Source: CAYYYG01 sp964591375 (GTDB taxonomy: Bacteria > Patescibacteriota > Microgenomatia > UBA1406 > GWC2-37-13). Taken from it: a stretch of DNA of 24,378 nucleotides. The position numbers and the translations under genes were made by a program. This document shows, piece after piece, positions 1 through 8,624 of the stretch (positions within the stretch are counted from its first letter, which is position 1; every line of letters begins with the position of its first letter). The stretch is from contig CAZQAU010000025.1 of NCBI GenBank assembly GCA_964591375.1, forward strand, positions 1-24,378, written 5' to 3'. The notes under the pieces are model-generated. The model was not told the DNA's origin, ran no database searches, and was given only the letters and a program-made list of their open reading frames with translations.

Positions 1-618
1 GGGGATGAAGGGATACGCCAACTTAAAATGACCTGTGATTATCTGCGTGAAAACCATCCGGAGGTTTTCCTCATTCTCGATGCTAAACGGGCCGATATCG
101 GTTCCACTAACGGAGGGTATGTGCAGTTTGCCTTTGACTGGCTCGGTGCTGATGCGATAACACTCCATCCGTATCTGGGATATGAAGCATTAAAACCTTT
201 TTTAGATCGTCACGATAAAATAAGTATCATACTTTGTAAAACTTCCAATCAGGGATCAGGCGAGTTTCAAAATTTAACAGTGGGAAATAAAAAATTGTTT
301 CAGGTTGTGGCAGAACAGGTATCATCAGTTTGGAATATTCATAACAACTGTATGCTGGTCACCGGCGCCACCTATCCGGAGGAACTGTCGCAAATCCGCG
401 CCGCTGCTCCGCAGATGACATTTCTTGTTCCGGGAATTGGTGCCCAAGGCGGGGATCTGGAAAAAACATTAAGAGCTGGTCTAAATCCTCAGAAATCGGG
501 CGTGATCATCAGTGCCTCAAGAAGTGTTATTTTTGCGTCCCGCGAACAAAATTTTGCTGAAAAGGCTCGCGAAGAAGCAAAAAAACTTACCGAAGAAATA
601 AACAAATACCGAATATAA
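1..618 (+). CDS. pyrF: Orotidine 5'-phosphate decarboxylase, type 2 (5'-truncated by window edge)
   Basis: Decarboxylates OMP to UMP, the last step of de novo pyrimidine synthesis, in the cytoplasm. The frame is open from base 1 and ends at TAA 616-618, giving 205 visible residues. The active-site signature LDAKRADIGST (Lys and Asp of the D-x-K-x-x-D charge network) lies near the start of the visible part, followed by ITLHPYLG. The phosphate-binding end is also present: VPGIGAQGGD and an SASRSVIFAS stretch. These are the type 2 family's motifs. Family members are about 270 residues, so roughly 65 N-terminal residues lie outside the window; the first in-window ATG at 28 is internal and not the start. 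The next gene begins 43 nt downstream with its own promoter. Confidence 0.93.
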   Translation, partial: GDEGIRQLKMTCDYLRENHPEVFLILDAKRADIGSTNGGYVQFAFDWLGADAITLHPYLGYEALKPFLDRHDKISIILCKTSNQGSGEFQNLTVGNKKLFQVVAEQVSSVWNIHNNCMLVTGATYPEELSQIRAAAPQMTFLVPGIGAQGGDLEKTLRAGLNPQKSGVIISASRSVIFASREQNFAEKAREEAKKLTEEINKYRI

Positions 619-627
619 AATACCTAC

Positions 628-655
628 TTAACATTTCATCTTTTTTCTCTATAAT
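628..655 (+). promoter_or_regulatory. Promoter for the permease gene, predicted leaderless
   Basis: TTAACA at 628-633, a 16-nt spacer, and a perfect TATAAT at 650-655. The ATG at 662 lies 6 nt after the -10, so the expected transcription start falls on or beside the start codon. There is no Shine-Dalgarno sequence. Confidence 0.7.
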
Positions 656-661
656 GAATTT

Positions 662-1711
662 ATGTCTCCTTTTTTCATTAACGTATTTTTATTATTAGGC
701 ACCATTATCGGTGCCGGTATTTTTTCTCTTCCCATTGCATTTAAACAGGCAGGCTGGTTTTATTTCGTAGCTATGATGATTGGTCTGGGAATTTTTCTCG
801 CCAAAACCAACAGTCTATACCGCGAGATTGTCGATCATACTAAAGAAAAGCATCAACTGCCCGGATATGTTCGTACACTTCTTGGGTCAAAAATGAGCAA
901 ACTCTCCTCATTGCTGCTTTTATTTTCCACCTTCGGAGCCTTATTGGCCTACCTTATCATTGGCGGCACATTCACAGGAAATGTTCTGGGTGTTTCTTCT
1001 TGGAGCGGCAGTTTTATTTTTTATTTTGTTGTGATTGTGATTACACTTATCGCAGGTAAAAAAATAGAATCCTTCGATGTTATTTTTACTGTCATTAAAG
1101 TCATACTACTGTTTTTTATGATTGTAACTAGTTTTAATCATCTTACTTTTTTTACTTTACGTTTTGTTCCCTTTATCGGAGAGAATCCTCTGAGTGCCTA
1201 TGGTTCGATTTTATTCGCCTTAACCGGAATTTCCATTATTCCGGAAATGAAAAAAGATACACATATTTATAATGCGATCTATATCGCTGAGTTTGTAGTA
1301 CTGGTTTGTTACTTCCTGTTTGCGATTGCGTTGTTCCCGTATCTGTCCAACGGTGATGGCGGGTATAAAAATATTTTTTTTGATATAACCGGTGTATTTA
1401 CTATCTTAAGCCCGTATCTCATGCTTACGTGGATTGGGTTTGATCTGCTGGAAAAAGATTTGAAAATTAAAAAAAATAAAGCGCTCTTAATCGTAATGGG
1501 AATTCCACTGGTGTTTTTTATCATGGGACTGCAAAGTTTTATGAAGGTTATTTCTCTCACAGGTGGCGTTTTTCTGGGAAGTATAGCTCTTATTGTTACG
1601 TTTATGTATCAGAAAAAGTTTCCTAAAGCACATAGCGTAAGCATTGCTATAATACAGATTGTATTTTTGATTGGCGTAGTTCTGGAGATCATCCAGTTTT
1701 TGAAACCGTAA
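662..1711 (+). CDS. Amino acid permease, aromatic (HAAAP/Trp-Tyr) type
   Basis: Predicted inner-membrane amino acid importer of the APC superfamily. The N-terminus carries GTIIGAGIFSLPIAFKQAG, the glycine-rich unwound first helix (G-x-x-I-G-x-G-I-x-x-L-P) that binds substrate backbone in this fold and is closest in form to tryptophan/tyrosine permeases. About ten hydrophobic helices follow over 349 residues, which is short; bacterial relatives usually have about 400 and eleven helices. The substrate cannot be read from sequence. The start at 662 is fixed by a consensus promoter ending 6 nt upstream. It lies directly before the tldD-tldE protease operon but has a separate promoter, so a link between peptide breakdown and amino acid transport is only suggestive. 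Confidence 0.75.
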   Translation: MSPFFINVFLLLGTIIGAGIFSLPIAFKQAGWFYFVAMMIGLGIFLAKTNSLYREIVDHTKEKHQLPGYVRTLLGSKMSKLSSLLLLFSTFGALLAYLIIGGTFTGNVLGVSSWSGSFIFYFVVIVITLIAGKKIESFDVIFTVIKVILLFFMIVTSFNHLTFFTLRFVPFIGENPLSAYGSILFALTGISIIPEMKKDTHIYNAIYIAEFVVLVCYFLFAIALFPYLSNGDGGYKNIFFDITGVFTILSPYLMLTWIGFDLLEKDLKIKKNKALLIVMGIPLVFFIMGLQSFMKVISLTGGVFLGSIALIVTFMYQKKFPKAHSVSIAIIQIVFLIGVVLEIIQFLKP

Positions 1712-1723
1712 TACTAATGTATA

Positions 1724-1749
1724 TAGTAAGTAACACTTCTTACTAGTAA
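1724..1749. repeat. Small inverted repeats upstream of tldD
   Basis: TAGTAAG (1724-1730) is the reverse complement of CTTACTA (1739-1745) with an 8-nt loop. The right arm overlaps a 10-bp palindrome TTACTAGTAA (1740-1749), just upstream of the expected -35 region of the tldD promoter. There is no T-run, so it is not a typical terminator. It could be an operator or chance in AT-rich DNA. Confidence 0.3.
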
Positions 1750-1779
1750 ACACTGATTTCCTTTCGTACATATTTTTGA

Positions 1780-1785
1780 TACAAT
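1780..1785 (+). promoter_or_regulatory. -10 element for tldD
   Basis: TACAAT at 1780-1785, 9 nt before the ATG at 1795. The -35 is weak (TTTCCT at 1757-1762, 17-nt spacer). The spacing predicts a leader of only about 2-3 nt. Confidence 0.45.
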
Positions 1786-1794
1786 AAAACCATC

Positions 1795-3279
1795 ATGGAG
1801 AAAGAGGCGTTAAACATCATTGCCATTCTTCCTAAAGTCACATATGCCGACGTTCGCATAGTTCAAAAAGATTCTCAGCGCATAGCCACCAAAGATGGTG
1901 TTGTTGAAGCGCTTGAATCTTCTTCATCAATAGGCTACGGCATTCGTATTTTATATGAAGGAGCCTGGGGATTCGCTGCATCATACGATTTTTCTCAAAA
2001 GGGAATTGAAAAAACAGTTAAGACTGCCTTTAATATCGCCAAATCAACTGCGGCATACATGTCCACGGCCATAACACTTACTGCTCAAAACGCTATCAAG
2101 GCATCATATAAAAATTCAATAATCGAAGATCCTTTTACTGTACCTATCGAAGAAAAAATGAAACTTCTTCTTGCCGCCGATAAAGCACAACGGGTAGACC
2201 CGCAGATCGCCATTTCCCAGACTCATTTTTCCGCTCACCGTGAGAAAAAGATTTTTGCATCAACAGCAGGCAGTCTTATCGATCAGGACATAACCTGGAC
2301 AGGTGTCGGTATTGAGTCATCGGCCGTTGGTAATAATGATTTTCAAAATCGTTCCTACCCCAACTCACATGGCGGTCAGTTTGCAGCCAAAGGATTTGAA
2401 ATGGTTCGGGAACTGGATATTGTTTCTCATGCCCCGCGGGTAGGGGAGGAAGCAATAGCGCTTCTAACAGCTCCTTTATGTCCGTCAGGTGAATATGACA
2501 TTATTTTAGATAGCAATCAGTTAGGTCTTCAGATTCATGAAAGTTGTGGTCATGCAGTGGAACTTGATCGCGTCCTCGGTTATGAAGCTTCTTATGCAGG
2601 TACCAGTTTTTTAACACCCGAAAAATTAGGTAATTTCAAATATGGATCAAACATTGTAAATCTTACCGCCGATGCTACAATTCCGGGTGGCTTAGGAACA
2701 TTTGGTTATGATGATGAAGGTGTCCCGGCCAGCCGCACATATCTTGTCAAAAATGGCCAGTTTAATGACTATATTACCTCCCGTGAAACTGCGGCTAAAC
2801 TGCAGAAAATTGTTCCTACCTATAAAAATGATAGTAATGGAACAATGAGGGCAATGTCCTGGACACGTCTCCCGATGATCCGTATGACAAACATTAACCT
2901 CGAGCCAGGGGACAATGCTGATTCTGGAAAAGCATGGAATTCAAAAGATCTTATCGCCGATACAAAAAAAGGAATCTTTATGTCAACCAATCGCTCCTGG
3001 AGTATCGATGACCGGCGTCTTAATTTTCAATTTGGTACTGAAATAGGCTGGGAGATTAAAAACGGTAAAAAAGTTCGTATGGTGAAAAATCCGACATATC
3101 AGGGAATGACGCCACAATTTTGGAATAGCTGCGACGCTATCTGTGGACGTGATGAATGGACAGTGTGGGGGACACCCAACTGTGGAAAAGGTCAACCATC
3201 TCAAGTGATTCATACAGGTCACGGAGCATCACCAGCCCGTTTTCGCAATGTAAAAGTTGGAGTAGTGAAAGTGTGGTAA
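1795..3279 (+). CDS. tldD: TldD family metalloprotease subunit
   Basis: Catalytic subunit of the TldD/TldE heterodimeric zinc protease, which cleaves unfolded peptides inside a closed chamber and in some bacteria matures peptide natural products. The zinc motif HExxxH is HESCGH at residues 248-253. The C-terminal block TPNCGKGQP with Cys463, followed by GHGASPARFRNV, matches the third metal ligand region of the family. At 494 residues it is full length. The next gene, tldE, starts 3 nt after the stop, so the two are co-transcribed and probably assemble together. The ATG at 1795 has a TACAAT 9 nt upstream. No RiPP precursor or other peptide substrate gene is visible nearby, so a housekeeping peptidase role is more likely than a dedicated maturation role. 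Confidence 0.93.
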   Translation: MEKEALNIIAILPKVTYADVRIVQKDSQRIATKDGVVEALESSSSIGYGIRILYEGAWGFAASYDFSQKGIEKTVKTAFNIAKSTAAYMSTAITLTAQNAIKASYKNSIIEDPFTVPIEEKMKLLLAADKAQRVDPQIAISQTHFSAHREKKIFASTAGSLIDQDITWTGVGIESSAVGNNDFQNRSYPNSHGGQFAAKGFEMVRELDIVSHAPRVGEEAIALLTAPLCPSGEYDIILDSNQLGLQIHESCGHAVELDRVLGYEASYAGTSFLTPEKLGNFKYGSNIVNLTADATIPGGLGTFGYDDEGVPASRTYLVKNGQFNDYITSRETAAKLQKIVPTYKNDSNGTMRAMSWTRLPMIRMTNINLEPGDNADSGKAWNSKDLIADTKKGIFMSTNRSWSIDDRRLNFQFGTEIGWEIKNGKKVRMVKNPTYQGMTPQFWNSCDAICGRDEWTVWGTPNCGKGQPSQVIHTGHGASPARFRNVKVGVVKVW

Positions 3280-3282
3280 CTT

Positions 3283-4632
3283 ATGTTAGGTGAAAAAAAA
3301 TTAAAACAATTAGCCAAAAAAATACTGGGATTTTCCAAGGCGGATGAGACAGAAGTCCTTCTTTTTGTATCAGAGAATGGTTTGACTCGATTCGCTAATT
3401 CCGAAATTCATCAGAACATGGCCTGGGAAGATATCGGTATTTCAGTTCGGGTAATTAAAGACCGGAAAATAGGTGTCGCTTCGGTGAGCGGTCGGGATGT
3501 GCTGGAGAAAGCATCTGCATTGCAGGATGTGGTCCATCGTGCCGAGGAGCTGGCAAAGCTGCAGAAAGAAGATCCGCATTTTATTTCGTTACCTCATGCA
3601 GTCAAACTGTCTGAAATGAAGAATAATGCAGAGCGGGTAACAGAAACAGAGCGGGCGGGCGCTGTCTCAACTATTATTAAAAAAGCAAAAGTTCATAATA
3701 TAGTCGCCTCCGGTTCTTATAATAGTGTCATCTCTGAATTTGCAGTGGCTAACTCTCATGATGTTTGGGCCTATCATACCAGTGGTGCATCAGACCTTTC
3801 CACCATCCTGCTTGGCTCGACATCAACCGGTTTTGGTGCTGGCGTGGGGCGGAATGCTTCGGAAATTAATGCGGAACAGGTTGCGGATGATGCCATTGAG
3901 AAAGTACTTAAAGGCGCTAATCCCAAATCAGTGAGCCCGGGTGAATGGGAAGTAATCCTTGAGCCACAGGCAGTAAACGAGATGATGGTCTTTTTTTCTA
4001 TATATGGTCCCAATGCCCGGATTTATCATGAGCAGGCCAGTTTTCTATCCGGAAAACTAGGTCAAAAAGTAGCCGGGGAAAATATTTCTATCATTGATGA
4101 TCCTCTTAATCCGGATGCGTTTCCCATGCCTTTTGATTTTGAAGGAGCACCTAAAATGAAGACTGAGATTATCAAAAACGGTGTATTGGAAAATCTTGTC
4201 TACGATTCATATTATGCCAACAGGTATAAAGCCAAAAATACTGGTCATGCATTGCCAGCACCCAATACATTCGGTCCCATCCCGACACATCTTTCTTTTG
4301 CTCCAGGTAAATTATCACATAAAGATATGATCAAAAATGTTAAAAAAGGATTGTTACTGACAAGATTATGGTACGTCCGGGTGCTTAATCCAAAGTCACT
4401 ATCGGTGACCGGAATGACACGTGACGGTTTATTTTTGATTGAAGATGGCGAAGTTGTAACAGGTGTTAAAAATTTACGATTCAATCAGAGCATTCCTTTA
4501 GCTTTAAATAATGTGGTTCAGGTTAGTCGTGAACTGCGGCCATTGTCGAGCTTTGAATTAGAGTTGGGCATAAACCGTATGCCATATTTACATGTTAAAA
4601 ATTGGAATTTTACCAGTGAGACAGTTTTTTGA
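3283..4632 (+). CDS. tldE: TldE/PmbA family protein, non-catalytic protease partner
   Basis: Partner of TldD in the heterodimeric metalloprotease. It has the PmbA/TldE layout: an N-terminal domain containing RFANSEIHQNM, then the C-terminal domain with EWEVILEPQAVNEMM, NARIYHEQASFLSGKLG and IIDDPLNPDAF. It lacks the HExxxH motif found in the upstream protein, as expected for TldE, which shapes the chamber rather than cutting. The length of 449 residues is normal. It begins 3 nt after the tldD stop codon with no Shine-Dalgarno sequence, so translation probably depends on coupling to tldD. It ends with TGA. Confidence 0.92.
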   Translation: MLGEKKLKQLAKKILGFSKADETEVLLFVSENGLTRFANSEIHQNMAWEDIGISVRVIKDRKIGVASVSGRDVLEKASALQDVVHRAEELAKLQKEDPHFISLPHAVKLSEMKNNAERVTETERAGAVSTIIKKAKVHNIVASGSYNSVISEFAVANSHDVWAYHTSGASDLSTILLGSTSTGFGAGVGRNASEINAEQVADDAIEKVLKGANPKSVSPGEWEVILEPQAVNEMMVFFSIYGPNARIYHEQASFLSGKLGQKVAGENISIIDDPLNPDAFPMPFDFEGAPKMKTEIIKNGVLENLVYDSYYANRYKAKNTGHALPAPNTFGPIPTHLSFAPGKLSHKDMIKNVKKGLLLTRLWYVRVLNPKSLSVTGMTRDGLFLIEDGEVVTGVKNLRFNQSIPLALNNVVQVSRELRPLSSFELELGINRMPYLHVKNWNFTSETVF

Positions 4633-4658
4633 CGATTCGATCTAATTATAAATTGAAT

Positions 4659-4664
4659 TATATT
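4659..4664 (+). promoter_or_regulatory. -10 element for the CBS-HPF gene
   Basis: TATATT at 4659-4664, 5 nt before the ATG at 4670. A weak TTCGAT (4636-4641) sits 17 nt upstream; a better TTGACG (4629-4634) is too far. The 37-nt gap after tldE and this element suggest a separate, leaderless transcript, though read-through from tldE is possible. Confidence 0.4.
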
Positions 4665-4669
4665 CAGGT

Positions 4670-5752
4670 ATGAAACTATCAGAAATATTAAAAACAGAAG
4701 GTATTATTACCGTATCTCCCGAAGACACACTTAGTCATGCCATCGGACAGCTTTCCTCATCGCATGATGCCGCTTTTGTAGTCGATGATAATGAAAATTT
4801 ATTGGGAGTGATAAATCCCTATCATTGTCTTATTAACAATTCATATCCTGGAAATGCTAAGGTACTACATTGTTTGATGAAACCGCCAAAAGTATATCTG
4901 GATACAAATATTAGCGAAGTGGCCAGACTAATGGGGGAGTCCAAGATACATTATTTACCCATTTACGATGAAAAGAAAAAGTTTGTCGGTATCATATCTG
5001 CCCGACGCATATTGTTGCATCTTTTGAAACTTCCGGAAAGTAACCGGCCTTTGCGATATATCTTAAGATCAAACAGAACACTAAAAGCAGTAATGGATGA
5101 TGAAAAAATTTCCAAAGCTTTACACTTTTTTAAAGAATCAAAGATTTCCAAACTGATTGTTTTGAATAAAGATAATAAATTAAAAGGAGTCCTAACGTTT
5201 TACGATCTTATCTCTCATCTTGCCACGCCAAAGGTCCGTGAAGGATCAGGCGACCGGAAAGGGGTAAAGACACCATTTCTTAACTATCAGGTCAAGAACT
5301 TCATGAAAACCATGGTTCTGACCATGTCAGATGAAGCTTCGATAGCCGATGCGATCAAACTGATTCTTGATAGAAAAATCGGTAGTATCGTGATCGTCGA
5401 TAAAGAAAATCATCCGTACGATATCGTCACTACACGTGATATTTTCAATACCGTCTTTAAGAAACAATCATCGGTAAATTTCGAAGTGATGACAAAAAAT
5501 TTGTCTACCGTGAGCAAACTGGCTATGCCTGTCTTTAATAATAAATTTTTTCAACTTATCTCACGAAGAAAAAATATTCGTAAAGCAACCCTCTTTGTTG
5601 AACAGAAAAGTAAAGGTATGTTCAAAGTGTTATTTTCTCTTATTCCAAAAAAAGGAAAACGAGAATATATTGAACGCGAAGGACGAGATCTGACCGATGT
5701 GCTTTCTGAAGTAAAAAAGACAGCCAAAGAAATCCAGGGAAAAGAAAAATAA
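4670..5752 (+). CDS. Four-CBS-domain protein with C-terminal HPF/RaiA-like ribosome-binding domain
   Basis: Two tandem CBS pairs: approximately residues 1-55, 63-120, 124-187 and 205-265. CBS3 keeps the ribose/phosphate-binding signature G-h-h-T-x-x-D (GVLTFYD, 173-179) and CBS4 keeps T-x-x-D (TTRD, 254-257). CBS1 (GVINPYH) and CBS2 (GIISARR) have lost the acidic residue, so the second pair is the likely adenine-nucleotide site. Residues about 268-355 read as beta-alpha-beta-beta-beta-alpha, the order of the hibernation factor HPF/RaiA. The segment EGRDLTDVLSEVKK matches the EGQDMYAAIDGLIDK region of E. coli HPF in position and pattern. The inferred role is ribosome protection or inactivation controlled by AMP, ADP or ATP. 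The CBS call is firm; the HPF-like call rests on motif and fold order and has not been checked by a profile search. Confidence 0.82.
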   Translation: MKLSEILKTEGIITVSPEDTLSHAIGQLSSSHDAAFVVDDNENLLGVINPYHCLINNSYPGNAKVLHCLMKPPKVYLDTNISEVARLMGESKIHYLPIYDEKKKFVGIISARRILLHLLKLPESNRPLRYILRSNRTLKAVMDDEKISKALHFFKESKISKLIVLNKDNKLKGVLTFYDLISHLATPKVREGSGDRKGVKTPFLNYQVKNFMKTMVLTMSDEASIADAIKLILDRKIGSIVIVDKENHPYDIVTTRDIFNTVFKKQSSVNFEVMTKNLSTVSKLAMPVFNNKFFQLISRRKNIRKATLFVEQKSKGMFKVLFSLIPKKGKREYIEREGRDLTDVLSEVKKTAKEIQGKEK

Positions 5753-5759
5753 AATATAT

Positions 5760-7565
5760 TTATATTTTTCTTTTGAAGATTAGGATCTTAGGATGATCGT
5801 ATACGGTAAACGATTCGTCGGCATTATCGTCGCGGACTTCGATTTTCCATGTGCCTATTTGTAATGTGGGGTAGCTGGTAAATTCGGCTACTTTTTCAAA
5901 TCCCCGTTCACCCTTGAATAACTGCTTATAATATTCCGCTGTTTGCGGATAACAACGCGATATAGGCAACTTCTCACAGTCAGTTAATTTACTCAGTGGT
6001 GTGTATAGTCGATTACTGGCGATGATCATATACTCGGACTGTTGCAACAGAGCATTTAAGCGGTCCCATTTTTCTGATGTATCCGGATCGTATATTGTTA
6101 ATTCGTTGAACGTAAAGGGTACGTTACCCAGTGGAAGCGGTAATCGGTCATCCCAATGTTCAACCGCGATGGTAGACGATGGGGGAATATTTTGATAGAT
6201 CCATCTTGATGCTGCGATGCGAGTGTGCGTATTGCTGTATATCCGTTCAAACATTAAAGTCCATAAGACTGCACCAATTAATAAGAATAATCCTATTCCA
6301 TTAACCCATGGTTTAATGGTAATCTGAAAGCGGGTGGGTTTTTGATTATGAACTTTGTGATAGTACGTGAGTACCTGATACAGGCAGTACCCGCCCAGAA
6401 TAGTTAAAGGGGCATATACAGGCAACATATAGCGCATAAATTTTACTGCCGATCGGCCAATGATTACAAAATAGAGCAGATAGTATAAGAGATATATCAT
6501 GGTCAAAACTTGAAAATTCATTTTAGGTAACAGGAAAAGTCTTTTAAAGAAGGTTAGTTTTATAGATTTCTGCCGCAGCGCTTTTATAATTGTCCAGAAA
6601 AAGAGTCCTAGTCCACCGAGGGAAATAATAGATATAAACGGTCCCAGTCCCCAAAGAACTATATTCTTAATGTAGTATAAATACGGTGTGGTCATTACAT
6701 ACTGCAATGTATAGGGGAAGATAAAAGGATCGGAGTTCATTTTCATCTGCAGTGAAACATCGTTGACCAGTTGTGGATTGAGGAGATTAAGGGGATTCTG
6801 TAATATACTGAACCATTCAAAGCTGGGGGCAAATGCGTAAGGCATAAAGAGATATGCACATATGCTATAGAAAAAACCAAATAAAATAATCTTTGAAAGA
6901 GTGGAAAAAATATACTCAAGCAATGATTGTTTATGGTAGGGGAGTAGTAATATAAGTCCAATCGGAGCCAGAAGTATAAGGCCGGTCGCTTTGGTCGTGA
7001 CAGCAGCTGCCGCGAAGATTCCCAGATAAACAATCTTGGGTATTTGGGGTTTTTTCATATAACTTATTAGGTAGAACGCGATGGCTGCCATAAAAATGTT
7101 AAGAAAGTTATCAACGATAAAAAAATGAGAGTTTTGAATAGGAAAAAACGCAATTGTGTATAAAATGGCAGCGAACTGACCAACTTTTTTTTGATTATCA
7201 AATAAGAGTAACGCTGTTTTATATATGAGGATAATAGTACCGATCTCCAGAGCGACCGATATGCCCCGACCAATACTAAGTAGTCCATCGTATCCCGCAA
7301 CAGGAGTAGAAAAAAAGTAGGCAAGAATCTGAGCAACTGCTTTTAAAATATAAATGGGTAAAGAACCATAGTTAAAAAACTCCGGGTTCATATGGTCAAA
7401 TAAATGGACTTTATCCGCCACCATGATCAGCATCCGCTCATCTGGATGGAGATGCCAACCCTCATCCCAATTTATTCCATACCAACGTAAAATAAGTGCA
7501 AGAGTGAGTATCGCAGCAAAAGGCAGCAGTCGTCTCAATTTTTCCTTTATCCGTTGTTGTGTCAC
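5760..7565 (-). CDS. Membrane GT-C glycosyltransferase, ArnT/PMT (GT39/GT83)-like
   Basis: Polytopic glycosyltransferase that would transfer a sugar from a polyprenyl-phosphate donor to a lipid, protein or glycan on the outer face of the membrane. After a first helix (about residues 13-28) comes the acidic loop NWDEGWHLHPDER, with Asp34-Glu35 in the position of the GT-C catalytic acid, then FNYGSLP. About ten more helices follow, and then a soluble C-terminal domain of about 150 residues (VEHWDDRLPLP, then YPTLQIGTWKIEV). The total of 601 residues is normal. The GTG start at 7563-7565 is favoured by TATAAT ending 5 nt upstream. It is the last gene of a HAD-epimerase-transferase group and ends 7 nt from the convergent CBS gene, with no terminator hairpin between. 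Acceptor and donor are unknown. Confidence 0.8.
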   Translation of the reverse strand: MTQQRIKEKLRRLLPFAAILTLALILRWYGINWDEGWHLHPDERMLIMVADKVHLFDHMNPEFFNYGSLPIYILKAVAQILAYFFSTPVAGYDGLLSIGRGISVALEIGTIILIYKTALLLFDNQKKVGQFAAILYTIAFFPIQNSHFFIVDNFLNIFMAAIAFYLISYMKKPQIPKIVYLGIFAAAAVTTKATGLILLAPIGLILLLPYHKQSLLEYIFSTLSKIILFGFFYSICAYLFMPYAFAPSFEWFSILQNPLNLLNPQLVNDVSLQMKMNSDPFIFPYTLQYVMTTPYLYYIKNIVLWGLGPFISIISLGGLGLFFWTIIKALRQKSIKLTFFKRLFLLPKMNFQVLTMIYLLYYLLYFVIIGRSAVKFMRYMLPVYAPLTILGGYCLYQVLTYYHKVHNQKPTRFQITIKPWVNGIGLFLLIGAVLWTLMFERIYSNTHTRIAASRWIYQNIPPSSTIAVEHWDDRLPLPLGNVPFTFNELTIYDPDTSEKWDRLNALLQQSEYMIIASNRLYTPLSKLTDCEKLPISRCYPQTAEYYKQLFKGERGFEKVAEFTSYPTLQIGTWKIEVRDDNADESFTVYDHPKILIFKRKI

Positions 7566-7570
7566 AGGTG

Positions 7571-7576
7571 ATTATA
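7571..7576 (-). promoter_or_regulatory. -10 element for the GT-C transferase, overlapping the upstream stop codon
   Basis: On the minus strand TATAAT occupies 7576-7571, 5 nt before the GTG start. The TAA stop of the epimerase gene (7574-7572) lies inside this hexamer. The transferase may therefore have its own leaderless transcript in addition to operon read-through. Confidence 0.5.
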
Positions 7577-8612
7577 AAAACTTTTTAAATAGACCTAAGA
7601 TTCCTTGTTTCCAGCCAACTGTGTGGGTAACCCCAGATTTTTTGGATTTTACTTCTTTATAATGTTCTAAATACCATTTATATGCCTTTATGAGTGCCTG
7701 ACTATTGGAGTATTTTGGTTTCCATTCTAGTGCCTCCTTTAGTTTATCGATAGATACAAATGAGTCTTTATCTGCTGTTTCATATACCCACTGATAAAGA
7801 GGCGACAGACCTAATTTTTCAAAAATATACAATGAAGTTTTTATCGGCCAGGCTGGTGTAGGCATGACTCGTGATCCCGAGTCTGCTGCATTAAATAGTG
7901 CTGTTAAATCTTCTTTGACGGTGTTAAATTCTTCCGCGCCGATATTGAATGCGCCATTTAGTTTCTCATTATTTTTTTCAAGAATCAGCCAGACTGCTTC
8001 CACCAAATCATCTACATCCAGTAGTTCATAGCGATTATTGCCACTGCCCACGACCGGAATTTTTTTACCATCGTGAATCCAGTCAAATAATATCTCAAAT
8101 ACTCCCAATCGGGCAGTGCCGACAAAAGTTTTTGGCCGGATTATGGTGACATTCAGGCCGTCATTAAGTGCTTTTTCACAACGTTTCTCAGCTTCAATTT
8201 TGGAAATACCATACGGCCCAACTCCAACTCTCGGATCAGTTTCAATGATCGGATGTTTTTTAGGTACACCATATACAGCAGTTGATGAAATATATACCAC
8301 TCTTTTTACATTATTTTTTTTGGCGGCACTGAGAACGTTTTGTGTTCCATCGATGTTTGTGGACATGATATCTTCTTTTTTCCATAACGGTAAAGCGGCT
8401 GCAGCATGAACCACAAAGTCCTGACCTTTCATTGCCTCGTCCATGATTTTTTCATCACGAATATCGCCGTTTATTATTTTATAGGTTCCTTTATATTCAT
8501 GTTCCGGGAACGGGGAGACATCAAGCAGAGTAAGATCTGCTCCTTTATTTTCAAAATAATTGGTTAAATGAAGACCTAAGAAACCTGCTGCACCAGTGAT
8601 AAGTATTTTCAT
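7572..8612 (-). CDS. NAD-dependent epimerase/dehydratase (extended SDR)
   Basis: Rossmann-fold enzyme of the extended short-chain dehydrogenase family, probably acting on a nucleotide sugar or related substrate. The NAD site GAAGFLG is at residues 7-13, the catalytic serine region ISSTAVYG is at 108-115, and the YxxxK pair is Tyr134 and Lys138 (YGISK). At 346 residues it is a typical length. It follows the HAD gene by 12 nt on the same strand and is followed by the GT-C transferase, suggesting a small sugar-modification group. The sequence does not distinguish an epimerase from a dehydratase, a reductase or a 3-beta-HSD-like oxidoreductase. There is no Shine-Dalgarno sequence. A TATAAA (8629-8624) overlapping the HAD stop could give a secondary promoter. 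Confidence 0.85.
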   Translation of the reverse strand: MKILITGAAGFLGLHLTNYFENKGADLTLLDVSPFPEHEYKGTYKIINGDIRDEKIMDEAMKGQDFVVHAAAALPLWKKEDIMSTNIDGTQNVLSAAKKNNVKRVVYISSTAVYGVPKKHPIIETDPRVGVGPYGISKIEAEKRCEKALNDGLNVTIIRPKTFVGTARLGVFEILFDWIHDGKKIPVVGSGNNRYELLDVDDLVEAVWLILEKNNEKLNGAFNIGAEEFNTVKEDLTALFNAADSGSRVMPTPAWPIKTSLYIFEKLGLSPLYQWVYETADKDSFVSIDKLKEALEWKPKYSNSQALIKAYKWYLEHYKEVKSKKSGVTHTVGWKQGILGLFKKFL

Positions 8613-8624
8613 ATAATTTAAATT

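Noticed and set aside
1309..1771. Minus-strand open frames inside and after the permease gene
   Set aside because: They are antisense to a well-supported membrane protein gene and show no recognisable domain or promoter.
1795..4632. tldD-tldE as part of a RiPP (peptide natural product) cluster
   Set aside because: No precursor peptide, cyclase, dehydratase or dedicated exporter gene is visible; the neighbouring permease is a general amino acid type.
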